Assembly (NCBI GenBank): GCA_034509735.1
Contig: JACGWO010000006.1
Coordinates: 8,633,001 to 8,697,000 of the forward strand
Reading direction: 5' to 3'
Length of the DNA stretch: 64,000 nucleotides
From: Sesamum alatum
Taxonomy: Eukaryota; Streptophyta; Magnoliopsida; Lamiales; Pedaliaceae
Part shown: in pieces, positions 11,461 to 22,009 of the stretch
How the letters are laid out: the number at the start of each line of letters is the position of its first letter
Numbering within the stretch: the stretch's first letter is position 1
Program-made: the position numbers and the translations under genes
The notes under the pieces: model-generated
Databases searched by the model: none
What the model was told of the DNA's origin: nothing
What the model saw: the letters and a program-made list of their open reading frames with translations, nothing else

Positions 11461-12209
11461 AACCTTTGTAGATATGCTAACCTTCCTTGCAGGCTTTTAA
11501 GTTTGTGGATGTTTTGGGGTTTGGGCATTTTTAAGATCGCATCGATCTTGGCTTGTTCGATCTCTATTTCCCTATGGCGAACGATGAAGCCGAGGAACTT
11601 CCCCGAGCTGACGCCGAATGCACACTTCAATGGATTCATTTTGAGTTGATATTTCCTTAGTCGTTCAAATATCTTTCTCAAATCTTGGAGATGATCTTGT
11701 CTTCTTTTGAACTTTACGACGACGTCGTCGATGTAGCACTTGACGTTCTTGTGAAGCATATCATCAAATGTCCTTTGGATAGCCCGTTGATATGTCACTC
11801 CATCATTCTCCAAGCCAATGGCATGATCTTGTAGCAGTATATCCCTTTCGGCATACGAAATGCCATTAGTTCTTCATCTATTGGCGCCATACGTATTTGG
11901 TTGTACCCGGATGACCCGTCCATGAAAGATAAAGCTTCATGTCCTGTTGTGGCATCAATCATGAGTTCTGTGATAGGTAAGGAAAAATCATCTTTGAGGC
12001 ACGCGCTGTTTAAATCCATAAAATCGACACAGACTCGAATTTGTCCATTTTTCTTCCTCATAGGGACAATGCTTGATATCCATGTTGGATATTTGACTTC
12101 TCGAATGAATCTAACCTCGATGAGTTTATTGACTTCAACTTCGATCAAAGGGACCAACTCGGTCGGAATCGACGTTGAGCTTGCTTAACAGGGCGAGCTC
12201 CTCTCTCAA
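11211..12209 (-). pseudogene. Reverse transcriptase, Tat-type gypsy element
   Basis: Two minus-strand frames (about 12180-11795 and 11813-11211) join across a frameshift near 11800. They contain 'EVKYPTWISSIVPMRKKNGQ', 'RVCVDFMDLNSACLKDDFSL', 'FMDGSSGYNQIRMAPIDEEL', then the catalytic block 'VKCYIDDVVVK' (YIDD, intact), and 'LKMNPLKCAFGVSSGKFLGF'. In-frame order and spacing match plant Tat-type RT. The N-terminal part of the domain lies on the other side of the 1.29 kb insertion at 12217-13505. Confidence 0.85.
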
Positions 12210-12216
12210 TTGACAA

Positions 12217-13505
12217 GTAATGGACTGCTGATAGGATGCATTTCATCTCTCATATGCATGCTTAACTCGAATGATTTTTAAAAATTTTCTTTACATTTTT
12301 AGCCGAGTTATGCAGTTTCGAATGAATGATCGAGATTCACCCGTTGTGAAGAAAAGGAGTTAAAAAGCCCAAATAAAGATAGAAAAGTGATCAAAGTACA
12401 AAACAACAATATGCAGACTTGAACAAGCATCAGGGCGTGATCACGCCCTATCCGACATCCGAGTCTGCGCGGGAAGATAAAGAGACTTTTGAATGGGCAG
12501 ACTTGAACAACCTCTAAGGCGTGATCACGCCTTAACCTACATCCAGATCTCTGCGAGGACTCCGAAGTTGGCACAAAGAAGGACTCTGAAATTGGCACAA
12601 AAGAAGACTCTGAAGCTGCATAGGAAGGGGACTCTCAACTATAAAAAGGAGACTAGAACACAGAGAAAATCCATCTTTTGATCATCGTTGTTCTCTCTCT
12701 GTCTCTGAATTCATGCTTTCATCTAGAATATTTTTGTTAGCTATGAACATGTTTAGTAGCTAGTTTTCCATTCCGATTCAAGGAAAACGTTAAACCCTAT
12801 TGTTATGTTTTGAGATCTTGAATTTATCTGATTTCGCCAAGTATTTCTCGTCTTGATTTACTGTTAACGGAATGATTATTATTGATAGATCTGACAATTC
12901 GATTCAATATTAATTATTCTATTGCTATCCATAAGTTCAGTGATCCGTAATTGTCATGAATGAGTGGTATGAGTAGCAAGCAAATTTATTATGTGCTTTG
13001 CATGATTTATCTGTAGGGACGAGAAAACTAAGTTAGATAATTGTAGCTATCTCGGTTATTTGATCTAGATTCAACTGTTTTCATTGATGCAAATGCTATT
13101 ATTGATGAGATATGGAACGCTATCGTGCCCAGTCTTGATATAATAAGTTTGGATTTAGATGCTTGAGTCAAATCCACTACGATAGGAAAACAGGAATTTG
13201 TTACGGCTATCCTAATGAATTCCAGAGTTGAATGCTTGGTTATGGAATTAACCCTTAGTGATCCATGATAAACATAACGATTGGTGAGACGAACCCCCTT
13301 GAATTGGACTCTTTCATCTATAATCTCTTCTCAGTTATTTTACTCTTGCTTTTATTAATTTAGTTCATTTATAATTAGTACTTAATTCATACCCCCTTTT
13401 TTTGGTTACTACATCTAGATCGAGAAATTAATCAAAAATTCTCTTGGGATTCGACCTGGTTCCGCGACTACTACAGTTTAGAATCAGTTTTTATATTTGA
13501 CGGCT
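12217..13505 (+). mobile_element. 1.29 kb LTR-like insertion in the Tat-type RT
   Basis: The insertion splits the polyprotein exactly: the residues before it (VDRLS) and after it (IERGARPVKQ) are contiguous in related elements. It is flanked by the 7 bp repeat ttgacaa (12210-12216 and 13506-13512). The interior has a TATA-like word at 12640-12647, a pyrimidine-rich stretch after it, and near its right end 'gattcgacctggttccgcga', similar in style to the 5' LTR end at 59.6 kb. A solo LTR of an Athila/Tat-group element is the best guess, but clear TG...CA ends do not fall on the borders. Confidence 0.55.
12417..12555 (+). repeat. Internal duplication with GTGATCAC palindrome
   Basis: Two copies of a roughly 45 bp unit, 'gacttgaacaa' plus 'ggcgtgatcacgcc', occur at about 12417-12470 and 12500-12555. 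The core ggcgtgatcacgcc is a perfect 14 bp palindrome in each copy (first copy gggcgtgatcacgccc). They lie 90-220 bp upstream of the TATA-like word, so they could be promoter elements of the LTR-like insertion. Confidence 0.55.
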
Positions 13506-13512
13506 TTGACAA

Positions 13513-13700
13513 CCGATCAACTGCTGCCTTTGGGTTTAGCCCGAGCATTTCTTTGTATGACCATGCAAACACATCTTTGAATTCGTGCAAAAACTCGATG
13601 TATGCTTCCTCTTTGTCGTTGGTCAATAAAGCACTGATGTAGATTGGTCGAGGATTTTCAGTGTCTCCCAATTTGATCTCTTTCAATTCATCAACAGTGG
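13513..13700 (-). pseudogene. Pre-RT segment, Tat-type gypsy element
   Basis: The minus strand reads 'NPRPIYISALLTNDKEEAYI' then 'FKDVFAWSYKEMLGLNPKAA', the conserved stretch just before RT in Tat-type polyproteins. The frame runs into the insertion at 13505, where unrelated residues follow. It restores the expected order with 12209 once the insertion is ignored. Confidence 0.8.
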
Positions 13701-13719
13701 CTTTAACACCTTCTTTGAG

Positions 13720-14810
13720 CTAAGGAGGAGTACCTTGTGCATCCTCTTCGTCAACCGAATCTTCTTCACTCAAAGTTATATAATGTGTTGTCGCACCCTC
13801 ATCTTCAACATGACCAGTTGTCTCTTCACTATTACTGATATAGTAATATGAAGCTACACTTTCCTTATCATCATCTTCATCGTCTTGGGTTCTCTTGAAG
13901 ATAATAGTTTGCAACTTGACTTTCAAAACTCGGTCGCATGATATAATCAGATTGGTGCATGGCTTCATGCGGGATGGAATCAAGCTTCGAAACACTTGTG
14001 GTCCACAAGCTTTCTTCTGGTATTTAGACTTTGTAGAGATGCTCAACCCGTGATTTTGTGCACTCCTACATCTAAATTTGCTACGGGGACCAAGTCGTCG
14101 AATACAGATGTGCATTTCATCTTCCTTTCTTTATTGCCAAGGCCGTCACTTGTTGACGAGCATTCCTCTTCGACGATGTGGTTGGTGCTAGCTCTTAAGA
14201 TGTGGAGTGAATCCTGGGCCTGACCGAGAGCTTTGAACAGTATGTCCCTTTTCTCTTAACATTCTCTGGGTTGCGTTAAGTTCGTGTAGTTGTGGACCGT
14301 TGGCTTCTGGGTGGGAGTTTCCCTAAAGTAGCCTCTTCTTGTGGATTATATCTAGCTTTGACAAGAAGTTTGTATGCTTTAGGGTCAAAGCCGTCTGCAG
14401 TTTTTGGCTCTGAATATCCTCCGTGTTCCATTTCAGGTCCTTGGGTTGGTCGTACGAACCCTTAGAGTGGTTGAGGCTTCCTTGCATCAAGACTTGTTAG
14501 TGGAAGTACCAACTCTTTTAGCGAATCCAGCCCTGTGAGAGAGGATTTATTGTTCGGACTACTTTTGTTGTCATCCGCCGAAGAGGTTGCTCTACTTTTA
14601 CTTTCTTCATCTTGGTTGTTTTATATCTCGGACTTCCCAATTGACGAGTCTTGCTTAGCTTTTGTACTCCCAAGTAGTATTTGGCATCGCGAAATGAGAC
14701 TTATCTCTGGTGAATGGTTTATCATAGGCGAGCACTTTCTTTATAACACCATCTCGTGAGTACTTGAAGCACAGGTGCCAAGTAGAAGGAACTACGCCAT
14801 TTTCATGTAG
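13720..14810 (-). pseudogene. PR-RT linker, Tat-type gypsy element
   Basis: An acidic linker reads on the minus strand from about 14115 to 13720, with a run rich in D, E and S ('DDEDDDKESVASYY') like the variable linker seen in Tat-type polyproteins. Between about 14120 and 14810 the reading is broken by stops, and only short fragments are readable. No independent gene is supported here. Confidence 0.55.
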
Positions 14811-14816
14811 CCAAGG

Positions 14817-15310
14817 TCAGCCGAGGAGCATGTTGTATGACATCTTGGCATCTATGACATGGAACAAGGCGGTTGACGACATATGCTCCATCAACAAGTT
14901 TATTCTTATGACGCCAAGAGCCCTTTGTCCCCCTTGGTTGAAGCCTTGGATCATTAGACGACTATTTGTTAGTTTGTCCATGGAAATCCCTAATTCCTTC
15001 ATTGTGCGTAACGGCAAAATTTTGACCACAGAACCTCCATGAATTAGTATGCGGTTGACTTTTTGCTCACATGCATAACAAGTTACGAAGAGTGGTCTAT
15101 TATGCGGTTTAGAGCCAAGTAATAAATCTTCATCAGTTAAGCTCATTTCTAACATGCATTCCTCATCAGAGATCTTTGTGTCGAAGAGACAATCTTCCCC
15201 AATAGAAGTTTCTTCCACGTGCGTCACGTTGCATGAAGCTTTTTCCTCGAGTTCAACCGTATTCTGCGTCACGACGTCAAATGATCCGAACGTGATAACG
15301 ATCAGCTTTG
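14817..15310 (-). pseudogene. Aspartic protease, Tat-type gypsy element
   Basis: The minus strand reads 'NRPLFVTCYACEQKVNRILI', then 'HGGSVVKILPLRTMKELGIS', and ends 'FHVIDAKMSYNMLLG'. The catalytic Asp of the usual IDGGS motif is His here (IHGGS), so the protease would be inactive. The C-terminal 'YNMLLG' corresponds to the conserved LLGRP-like loop. It sits between gag (upstream on the minus strand) and the PR-RT linker. Confidence 0.8.
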
Positions 15311-15318
15311 AGGCCGCG

Positions 15319-16632
15319 TTATCCTCTTCGAGCTAGATCTCTCCTTGGCGAGCTAGTTGGATGACCTTGTTTCAATATGAAGCAGTCATAGATTGGATGT
15401 CCCACTAGTCGATGGTACTTGCAGTACTTTGGGTCATCAGTTCTCCCCGCCTCTTCAAGTCGTTTCATTTCAGGAAGTTCAATGAGATTCGCATTGAGCA
15501 GGTCATCAAAGATTCCGGAGACATCAGAGTCAAGGAAAGGGTACTGCTTCGTTTGCATTTTAGAGTCAATTTTCTTTGCGTTGTTTCTTGAGGGGCTTCC
15601 CTCTTCTCGCCACTCATATCGCTTGACTTTCCTCGCAACTTGAAATGAGTTGTATTCACCGCCATGGATTCTTTGACTGGGGGTTTGGAGGAAGATTTTC
15701 CCCCTCTCCTAGCTTTTTGCTTTTCTTTAAACTTGCATGACTCTTGGATAGGTGGCCCTTCGGCTCCACTTGCAACAATGCTTAGATCCATGTTATGAGC
15801 TCGAGTAGCTAGTTCTTTGAATGTTCTAGGCGGGATCCCTTGCAGTATGTAACGGAGACCCCAGTACATTCCTTGGATGCACATTTTGATTGCCGAAGTC
15901 TCGGACAGTCTATCCTTGCAATTGAGACTCAAATTTCTCCAGCGATTGATTTAGTCAATGACCGCCTCTTCCTCCATTGGTGCGAGTTTGTGAGCTCGAT
16001 CAAGCTAATTGTCCTTCTGGTACTATAAAAGTGGTTGAGAAACTCTTTTTCCAATTGCCCCCAACTATCAATTCTGTTGACTTTCGAGTCAGTGTACCAG
16101 TCAAATGCATTCCCTTTCAAAGATCGGAAAAATTGTTTCATGAGATGATCTCCTTAAGTCCCCGCATTGTTGCAGTTTCAATGAAGTGAGCCACATGCTG
16201 TTTTGGATTGGCCTTGCCATCAAACTGTTGAAACTTGGGAGGTTGATAGCCAATTGACATCTTCAAATTATCAATTCTTTGTGTGTATGGCTTTGTGTAA
16301 GTCATAGATGACTTAGAGCCTTCATCGAGTTTGTCTTTAATAGTCCCCATGATGAACTCTTTTAGTTGGTCAACGAGAATCAACCTTTATGAGGAGACTT
16401 GCAATTCTTGTGTTGATGACTTCTCCCTTTCATTGGGTTGTTGCTTTTCGGACGTTTCAGCTTTGTCATGGACCTCAACTTGTTTCCCGGCCACATGACT
16501 GGCGTCAATATTGTCAATTTTGTTCATTAATTTTCTTATTTGAGAGTCTTGCTGCTGACCATGCTTTGCTAGACCCTCTATGGCCCTCGTCAAATATGCA
16601 ATGTGTTCCTCCAAGATTGTCGTATTTGTCAC
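15319..16632 (-). pseudogene. gag, Tat-type gypsy element
   Basis: The minus strand begins at the ATG at 16632-16630. It has an N-terminal helical part ('ILEEHIAYLTRAIEGLAKHG'), then 'PPKFQQFDGKANPKQHVAHF', 'FFRSLKGNAFDWYTDSKVNR' and 'WGQLEKEFLNHFYSTRRTIS', the retrotransposon gag core, followed by 'ATRAHNMDLSIVASG'. A later frame gives 'DPKYCKYHRLVGHPIYDCFI', the single zinc-knuckle-like CxxH...C block. At least three frameshifts or stops break it into pieces (16387, 16138, 15929, 15465). Confidence 0.85.
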
Positions 16633-16639
16633 CAGGACA

Positions 16640-17645
16640 GTGCAACGCTTGATGTTGAACGAGGAGTAGATGAAGAGGAGTCATCGTGTAGGTCTCCGTC
16701 ATCTTCATTAGTCTTGTTGAGATGGAGTAGGTTTTTTCTCAACTTCATGGAAAGTTCTCAGGGTATGTTTTGTAACTTCTTTGACATACTTCTGGTGATG
16801 ACTCTGATACTGTCATTTGAACTTGAAGCAGCAACTTTAAGCGCCAGAATCTTGTTGCCAAAGCTTTGACGAAGAGATGAGAGGCAGAGATAGTCCCACT
16901 GGGCGTATCAGATATTTGTAACACAAATTTCGTATTTCTGAATTTATTGAAACAGAAAAAATACTACAAATGATTTTTGAATTTAATCAAATATCTTGTG
17001 GGTGCGAAATCTCTAGTTTAAGCTTCTGATTCTCCGCAATCTTCAATTTCGGCAACTTTGGAGGTGGAACTTGACATTTCAATCCCCTTCGAGGTTGACT
17101 TGGATCTTCAATAACGTTAATCCAAGGGTATTTTGACTTAATTTCAGATCAAACGCTATAAACTTGAAGAACCTGACTTGAACTATTGGTATTTCTTGGT
17201 GGAATTGCAGCTTCAATCTTCCGCCAAGGTGGATTTGTGCTTTGATAATGCTAATTCATGGGTCCTTTGATTTTTTCGATTTGAAGGATTTCCGCGACGA
17301 ATGCCTTGATTTTTGCTTTGAACACCGTGGATCTTCCTTGATTTGCGCTTGAGAGAATTTTGAAGCTTCTTGAACGCTCTCTTACTTGTGCTTTTTTTTT
17401 TGTGTCTTCAATTGTGTAGAGAAACCCTTATTTATAGTTGTAGGGTAGAAGACTTTTCTATATTTACTTGATGAAGTGGCGCGATTTGATTGGCCCTTCG
17501 TCATTTGCTTCCATATTTGCAAGATGCAATTTTGTTTCCATATTGACTTACACTTGCTTGATTTGCAATGATCCACTTGCCAAAAATATGAATTGACACT
17601 TGGCATCATTTGATTGGCCAAAAAATAAATATTAATATCAATCAA
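16640..17645 (-). repeat. Probable 5' leader and LTR, Tat-type gypsy element
   Basis: Just upstream of gag on the minus strand is a leader. Beyond about 16873 the minus strand shows features expected of an LTR: a TATA-type box at about 17428-17440 (CAACTATAAATAA on that strand) and a possible start TGATTGATATTAA at 17645. A possible LTR end CTTCGTCA lies at about 16873, followed by 'AAGCTTTGGCAACAAG'. No second LTR copy survives to confirm the borders. Confidence 0.45.
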
Positions 17646-17904
17646 TTAACTATTTACTTTAGGAATTAAATTTAATTAAAATTCTCAAAATATAAATAGA
17701 AATTGATTTTTAAAATATTATTTTTCACGAGGCAAATTTTATTGGGTACAAATTTAATTTGTCTAAACGCGTGAAGTTCACGAACTCACGTGAGGGGTGT
17801 AATTGCTCTATTTTTTCTTTCACAGGAGATAAATTGGTAATTTTTTTACATGGGAGTAATTTGCCCATTTTCAATATCACATGGGGGTAATTTGCTTTAA
17901 ACCT

Positions 17905-18335
17905 TATAGTTAACACATTACTTACATATACATGAACTATAAAACAAAATAAGATAGTAACAAATATTAAAAATCAAGCAAAAGAAAAAAATTTGTACCT
18001 GCTTGAGTACTTTCTTTCTTTCTTTCTTTCGTTTCTTGTGGACTTGAAGATCTTATTAACAAATTAAAAATCACATAAGCATGAACTACAAAATAAAATA
18101 AGATAATAAAAAAATATTAAAGATCGTGCAAAAGAAAAATTTTCATACATGCTTGAGCACTTGTAATCTATAATTAACACATAAAAAATCACATATACAT
18201 GAACTATAAAATAAAATAAGATAATAAAAACATTAATAATCCAGTATAAAAGCATTCCACCTGCTTGAGTACCCGATTTTTTTTTTTTCTTTTTTTGATG
18301 TCTTGTGAACTTGAAGATCCTATTGAAAACTCTAA
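17905..18335. repeat. Tandem repeat, three diverged units
   Basis: Three related units of about 100-150 bp each contain 'tacatgaactataaaa', 'aaataagata', 'aaatattaaa', then a 'gcttgagtac' or 'gcttgagcac' word and, in units 1 and 3, a CTTT- or T-rich tract followed by 'cttgtggacttgaagatc' or 'cttgtgaacttgaagatc'. The unit starts are near 17912, 18060 and 18180. It is an AT-rich satellite-like array with no coding content. Confidence 0.65.
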
Positions 18336-18408
18336 ATATTACTAGTCCTCATTGCATTTTCGGTGGAACCCAATAAAAGTTAGCAACATAATCAATATCA
18401 TAAACTTA

Positions 18409-18606
18409 CACTACAAAGAAATGCGGGAATTGCAAGGGGAATAGGAATGGTTTTTTTTTTAACTTTTGGAATGGTAAATAGATCACTAGATTCATTTGGG
18501 CTGGCATTAGGAACAGTTCAGGAACGGGAGGCTATCCGTTGAAAGGAGAGGCATTCCTAATATTTAGGAACGGGAACACGGGGACCATTCTAATTTCGGA
18601 ACGGTT
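18409..18606 (+). mobile_element. CACTA terminus fragment
   Basis: It starts CACTACAAAGAAATGCGG and for about 200 bp parallels the CACTA terminus at 19485, sharing 'gggaggctatccgt' and several GGAACGG or GGAATGG motifs. It is preceded by tta, as is the copy at 19485. Past 18606 the similarity stops, so this is a truncated terminus of the same CACTA family. It lies outside the Mutator-like element that carries the larger copy. Confidence 0.7.
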
Positions 18607-19139
18607 AATGTTTGCTTTTATGAAAGACTGATAAGGCAAATGAGAATATTATATTTTGAAGTGATGAATAGGTTAAATCATTTAATTTAATTATATTAAA
18701 ATTTTAATTAAACCAATTATTAAAACATGGAATAATGATTAAAAAGATTTAACTGATATCTAAATAAGGTAAATCGGAAAATTTTAAATGTTAACTAATT
18801 GAAATTAAGTATGGAAATATGCTAATGTGGCAATTTGGAGAAAAAAAATAAATTATCCACCTAATCATCCAACTAACAAAGAGATTGAAACATTAGTTGG
18901 TTATCATTTATAATAATATAATATGATTACTTCTGATTGATTGCTAGGATAAATGAAATTGATACCAGATTATAAGGATAAATTGTTTAATCCCTTTAAG
19001 TTGATAAAGTATTAACAATTATCTAATTAAAAAAGTATGTGAAATGATTTTCATAATAATATTTGACTGATTGCAGAAATTTAGTTATTTTATCCTAACT
19101 AGAATATAATTGTTTAAAAATTTAATTATATGCGAACAT
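18607..19139. other. AT-rich spacer
   Basis: I recognise nothing here. The stretch is AT-rich, lacks open frames of interest, and separates the stray CACTA terminus from the TIR element that starts at 19140. Confidence 0.5.
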
Positions 19140-19335
19140 GGGAAAAAATGCATCCCACCCCCTGTGTCATTCGAAAATAGCAATTTACTCCCCTAAATTA
19201 AAAAAAGAAGTAATTTACTACTCTATGTTTTTGAAAAATAAGCACAATACCCCCTCGTGCGAGAGGTGCAACACACACGCCCTATGTGCGATTTTGATTA
19301 AATTTTACCTAAAAAATGACGTTTATACCCTAAAT
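19140..19335 (+). repeat. Left TIR of the Mutator-like element
   Basis: It contains three short blocks of the type 'aaaatagcaatttactcccc', 'gaaaaataagcacaatacccc' and 'cacacacgccctatg', which pair in inverted order with 29400-29579. A TA microsatellite follows at about 19358-19388. Confidence 0.7.
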
Positions 19336-19353
19336 TTGAGCCATTAGATCTTT

Positions 19354-19391
<38 letters not shown>

Positions 19392-19484
19392 GGTGGAGAT
19401 TTGATAAATAAATCAATGGCTTAAATATTTTCTTATTTAGATCCACGGTTTATATTTATATATATGATCAATGGCTCATATTTA

Positions 19485-20240
19485 CACTACATAAAAATAC
19501 GGTAATTGTAACGGTAATAGGAACGATTTTTTAATATTTGGAACGGTAAACAGATCACTGTACTTATTTGAACAAGTATTAGGAACGGTTCAGAAACGGG
19601 AGGCTATCCGTGGCAATGAGAGGCGGTCCTAATAAATAGGAAGGGGAGAAGGCCGATCGTTCCAAAATAGGAACGATTGTGGGGATACAATCGTTTTACC
19701 GTTCCTAATTACCTTTGTATGTATGAATTTGTAATTTTTTCATTTGGAACACCTTATAAATTATTGGAACGTTCATATCAAAACAAATACGCGCAATTAG
19801 GAACGGTCGTTAGAACACATTTTGGAATTGTCAGCATAAGTTGAAAATACAATTTAGCATTGTATCTGGAATACGTCTTGGAACGGTCACATGTGCACGT
19901 TAGGAATGGTTACTGGAATACATTTGGACCCGATTTTGGGAACGGATTTTGTACTCCTAATTTGGAATACGATATTGGACTGGTTTTTGGTATTGTATTT
20001 AGAACGCAAACCTAACCACGAAAGCATTGAATTTGGAATACATGTAGGAACGGTCAATCCATAATTTGAAATTTGTTTTTACCTGTGTTTAGGAACAGTT
20101 ATCTGTAAATTTGGAATGGTTGTTTACCCGGTAATAGGAACGGTCACTTCTTCTAAACAGTCATATATTGGAACGGTTTGTAAGCGCTCCATGACCGTCG
20201 AAAGTACCGTTCATAAATAATAATTCTTTTATAGTAATAA
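19485..20240 (+). repeat. CACTA subterminal repeat region, left
   Basis: About 700 bp dense in GGAACGG, GGAACGAT and the reverse complement CCGTTCC in both orientations. In CACTA elements such repeats bind the TNPA/TNP1 protein. Near 20226-20236 the sequence 'tcttttatagta' resembles a right CACTA end with the last base changed, so a small internal deletion derivative (19485-20236) cannot be excluded. Confidence 0.65.
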
Positions 20241-20409
20241 TTATTATCATTAAAATATATATTAAATCATTAATAATGTTTTTGAATTTGATTGTATAAT
20301 TATTATTTAAATATGAAAACATGCATAATTTAGAAATAAAAATTATATTAAATGCGAATATTATCCAATTTAATTACAAAAATAAAAAAATAAAAAAAAA
20401 GTCATAAAT

Positions 20410-21351
20410 CTAGTCCTCGTTCGTCTCGTCAACGTTTGGGAGGGGGTCTCTAGGAGGCTGTGACGGGTCGGCGCTGGAGTGACTGGTCTGCAGGGCCTTC
20501 ATCATGCCCATCATGTTCACCATAATCTCCTCGAGGCGGACCATCCGACCCTCCAGGTTTGCCGAAGGCATTGGGGGTGCTGGTGGCGGTGGTGGTGGTG
20601 ATGGCGAGATAACGGTCTGGTTTAGACCGTGGGCCTCAGAACCAAGACTGAATACTCGGCCCTTGTTCTTGCCCCCGACGCAAGCCAGCCAGATCTCCTG
20701 CTCGGTCTCCACCACCAAGCCCTCTGATTTAGCCGGAGCATCCCCAGGATTGGCCGTGGCCTGAGACTGGTGATCCTCCAGCATCTTCTGGAACGTCTCC
20801 TGCAAAAAATAGTTAGAATAAATTAGAATATTTTCAAAAATAAAAAAAAAACTAAAATAGACTATGAAATGTACAACTTACCGCCACCTCCGCTGCCCTC
20901 GGCCCGCTTCAGTCGCCGTCGGCCTTCTTCTTGTAGCATCTGGAGAATAGCTCCATATCCTTCACTGGCCGACCAAGCTCCTCTTCCTGTAAAAAGAAAT
21001 GGGAAACAGTTATTACAATTTTAATTTAATAATAATAAATAATTTAAATAATATTAAACATATTACCATATTCCGTTTTTGCATACTGATGGAGACAGAA
21101 CCCTCATGGTACACAGTAGTGGATGCGGCCGAGTTGGCGGACCGGTTCGCCTTGTTCTTTGCACACTCATCCTTGAACTCCGGGGAGTCCCAATACAGGA
21201 GGAGCTGCCGCCAGACCTCGTTCGTCAGCCATAGAGGCTTCTGCAGCGACTCTCTAGCGAGGACAAACTTCTTCCGGAGGAACTTCCCCCTCCAGACATG
21301 GAAGATCTTGAACATCGCCTCGTCGTCGCAGTCCCACCAGTACGTCATCTG

Positions 21352-21387
<36 letters not shown>

Positions 21388-21993
21388 AACTGAGAACTAA
21401 AATTGTTAAAATATTTATAATAGAAATTTAATTGATAACTGAATTAACCTTACCTTGAGGCTCTCAAACCAGAAATGCTGGTGCTCTGGCGGCACCTTAC
21501 GCAAACTGCCCCAAAAGGTGGGGATAGTGTCCTCGCACTACCGCGTTGATGCGTTAGTGTATCTTCCGATCCCTCTTGAAATTATATAATAATTAGTATT
21601 TGATTTAAATAATAATTCAAATTACAAAAAAGAATTATAAAAAAAAAATGTAAATTTACCTCGCATCGGCGAGTGTGATGTACTGGCGCGCGGATGGTGG
21701 CGGGAGTGGTGGGGCCGGTGGGGGTGGTGGTGGTGGGGCATCCCATGGACGGGCCGAATCTACCGCACCGATGGTCCGCCACCCTCCTCGATGGGTGCAG
21801 TGCTAGACGGACCGGGCTGCTGCTGATTCGGGCCAGGTGCTGACGGTGGCTGCTCTGCCGATGGTGGTGGTGGTGGTGGTGGTGGGAACACTACTTCCCC
21901 ATCCTGGGAAGCAGCACCGGCCGGCAGTATGGCCGGTGAGCCGCGATTGCGGCCACGTCCACCTCCTCTAGGTGGAAAATCCCGACCAGACAT
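20410..21993 (-). pseudogene. TNP1-like CACTA gene (Ptta/En/Spm Transposase_24 family)
   Basis: A five-exon minus-strand model can be drawn with GT-AG borders: about 21993-21660, 21574-21454, 21348-21067, 20996-20882 and 20799-20410. Exon 1 is a Gly/Arg- and Pro-rich N-terminus. Exon 2 gives 'CEDTIPTFWGSLRKVPPEHQ'. Exon 3 gives 'WDCDDEAMFKIFHVWRGKF' and 'WDSPEFKDECAKNKANRS'. Exon 5 gives 'EIWLACVGGKNKGRVFSLGS' and a Pro run, all hallmarks of the Ptta/En/Spm family. These proteins bind subterminal repeats and assist TNP2. In-frame stops sit at 21538-21540 (exon 2) and 20909-20911 (exon 4), and exon 1 changes frame near 21761, so no full protein is possible. Confidence 0.8.
21356..21384. repeat. 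TA microsatellite in a TNP1-like intron
   Basis: A run of about 14 TA dinucleotides lies just upstream (minus-strand sense) of the inferred exon 3 acceptor of the TNP1-like gene. Confidence 0.8.
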
Positions 21994-22009
21994 GATCTAG
22001 AATTTTTTT

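Noticed and set aside
17905..18335. CRISPR-like array
   Set aside because: Units are long, diverged and without spacers of constant length, and the genome is clearly a plant's.
20226..20236. Right end of a complete 752 bp CACTA element starting at 19485
   Set aside because: The last bases are TAGTA rather than TAGTG and the following triplet does not match tta; kept only as a possibility.
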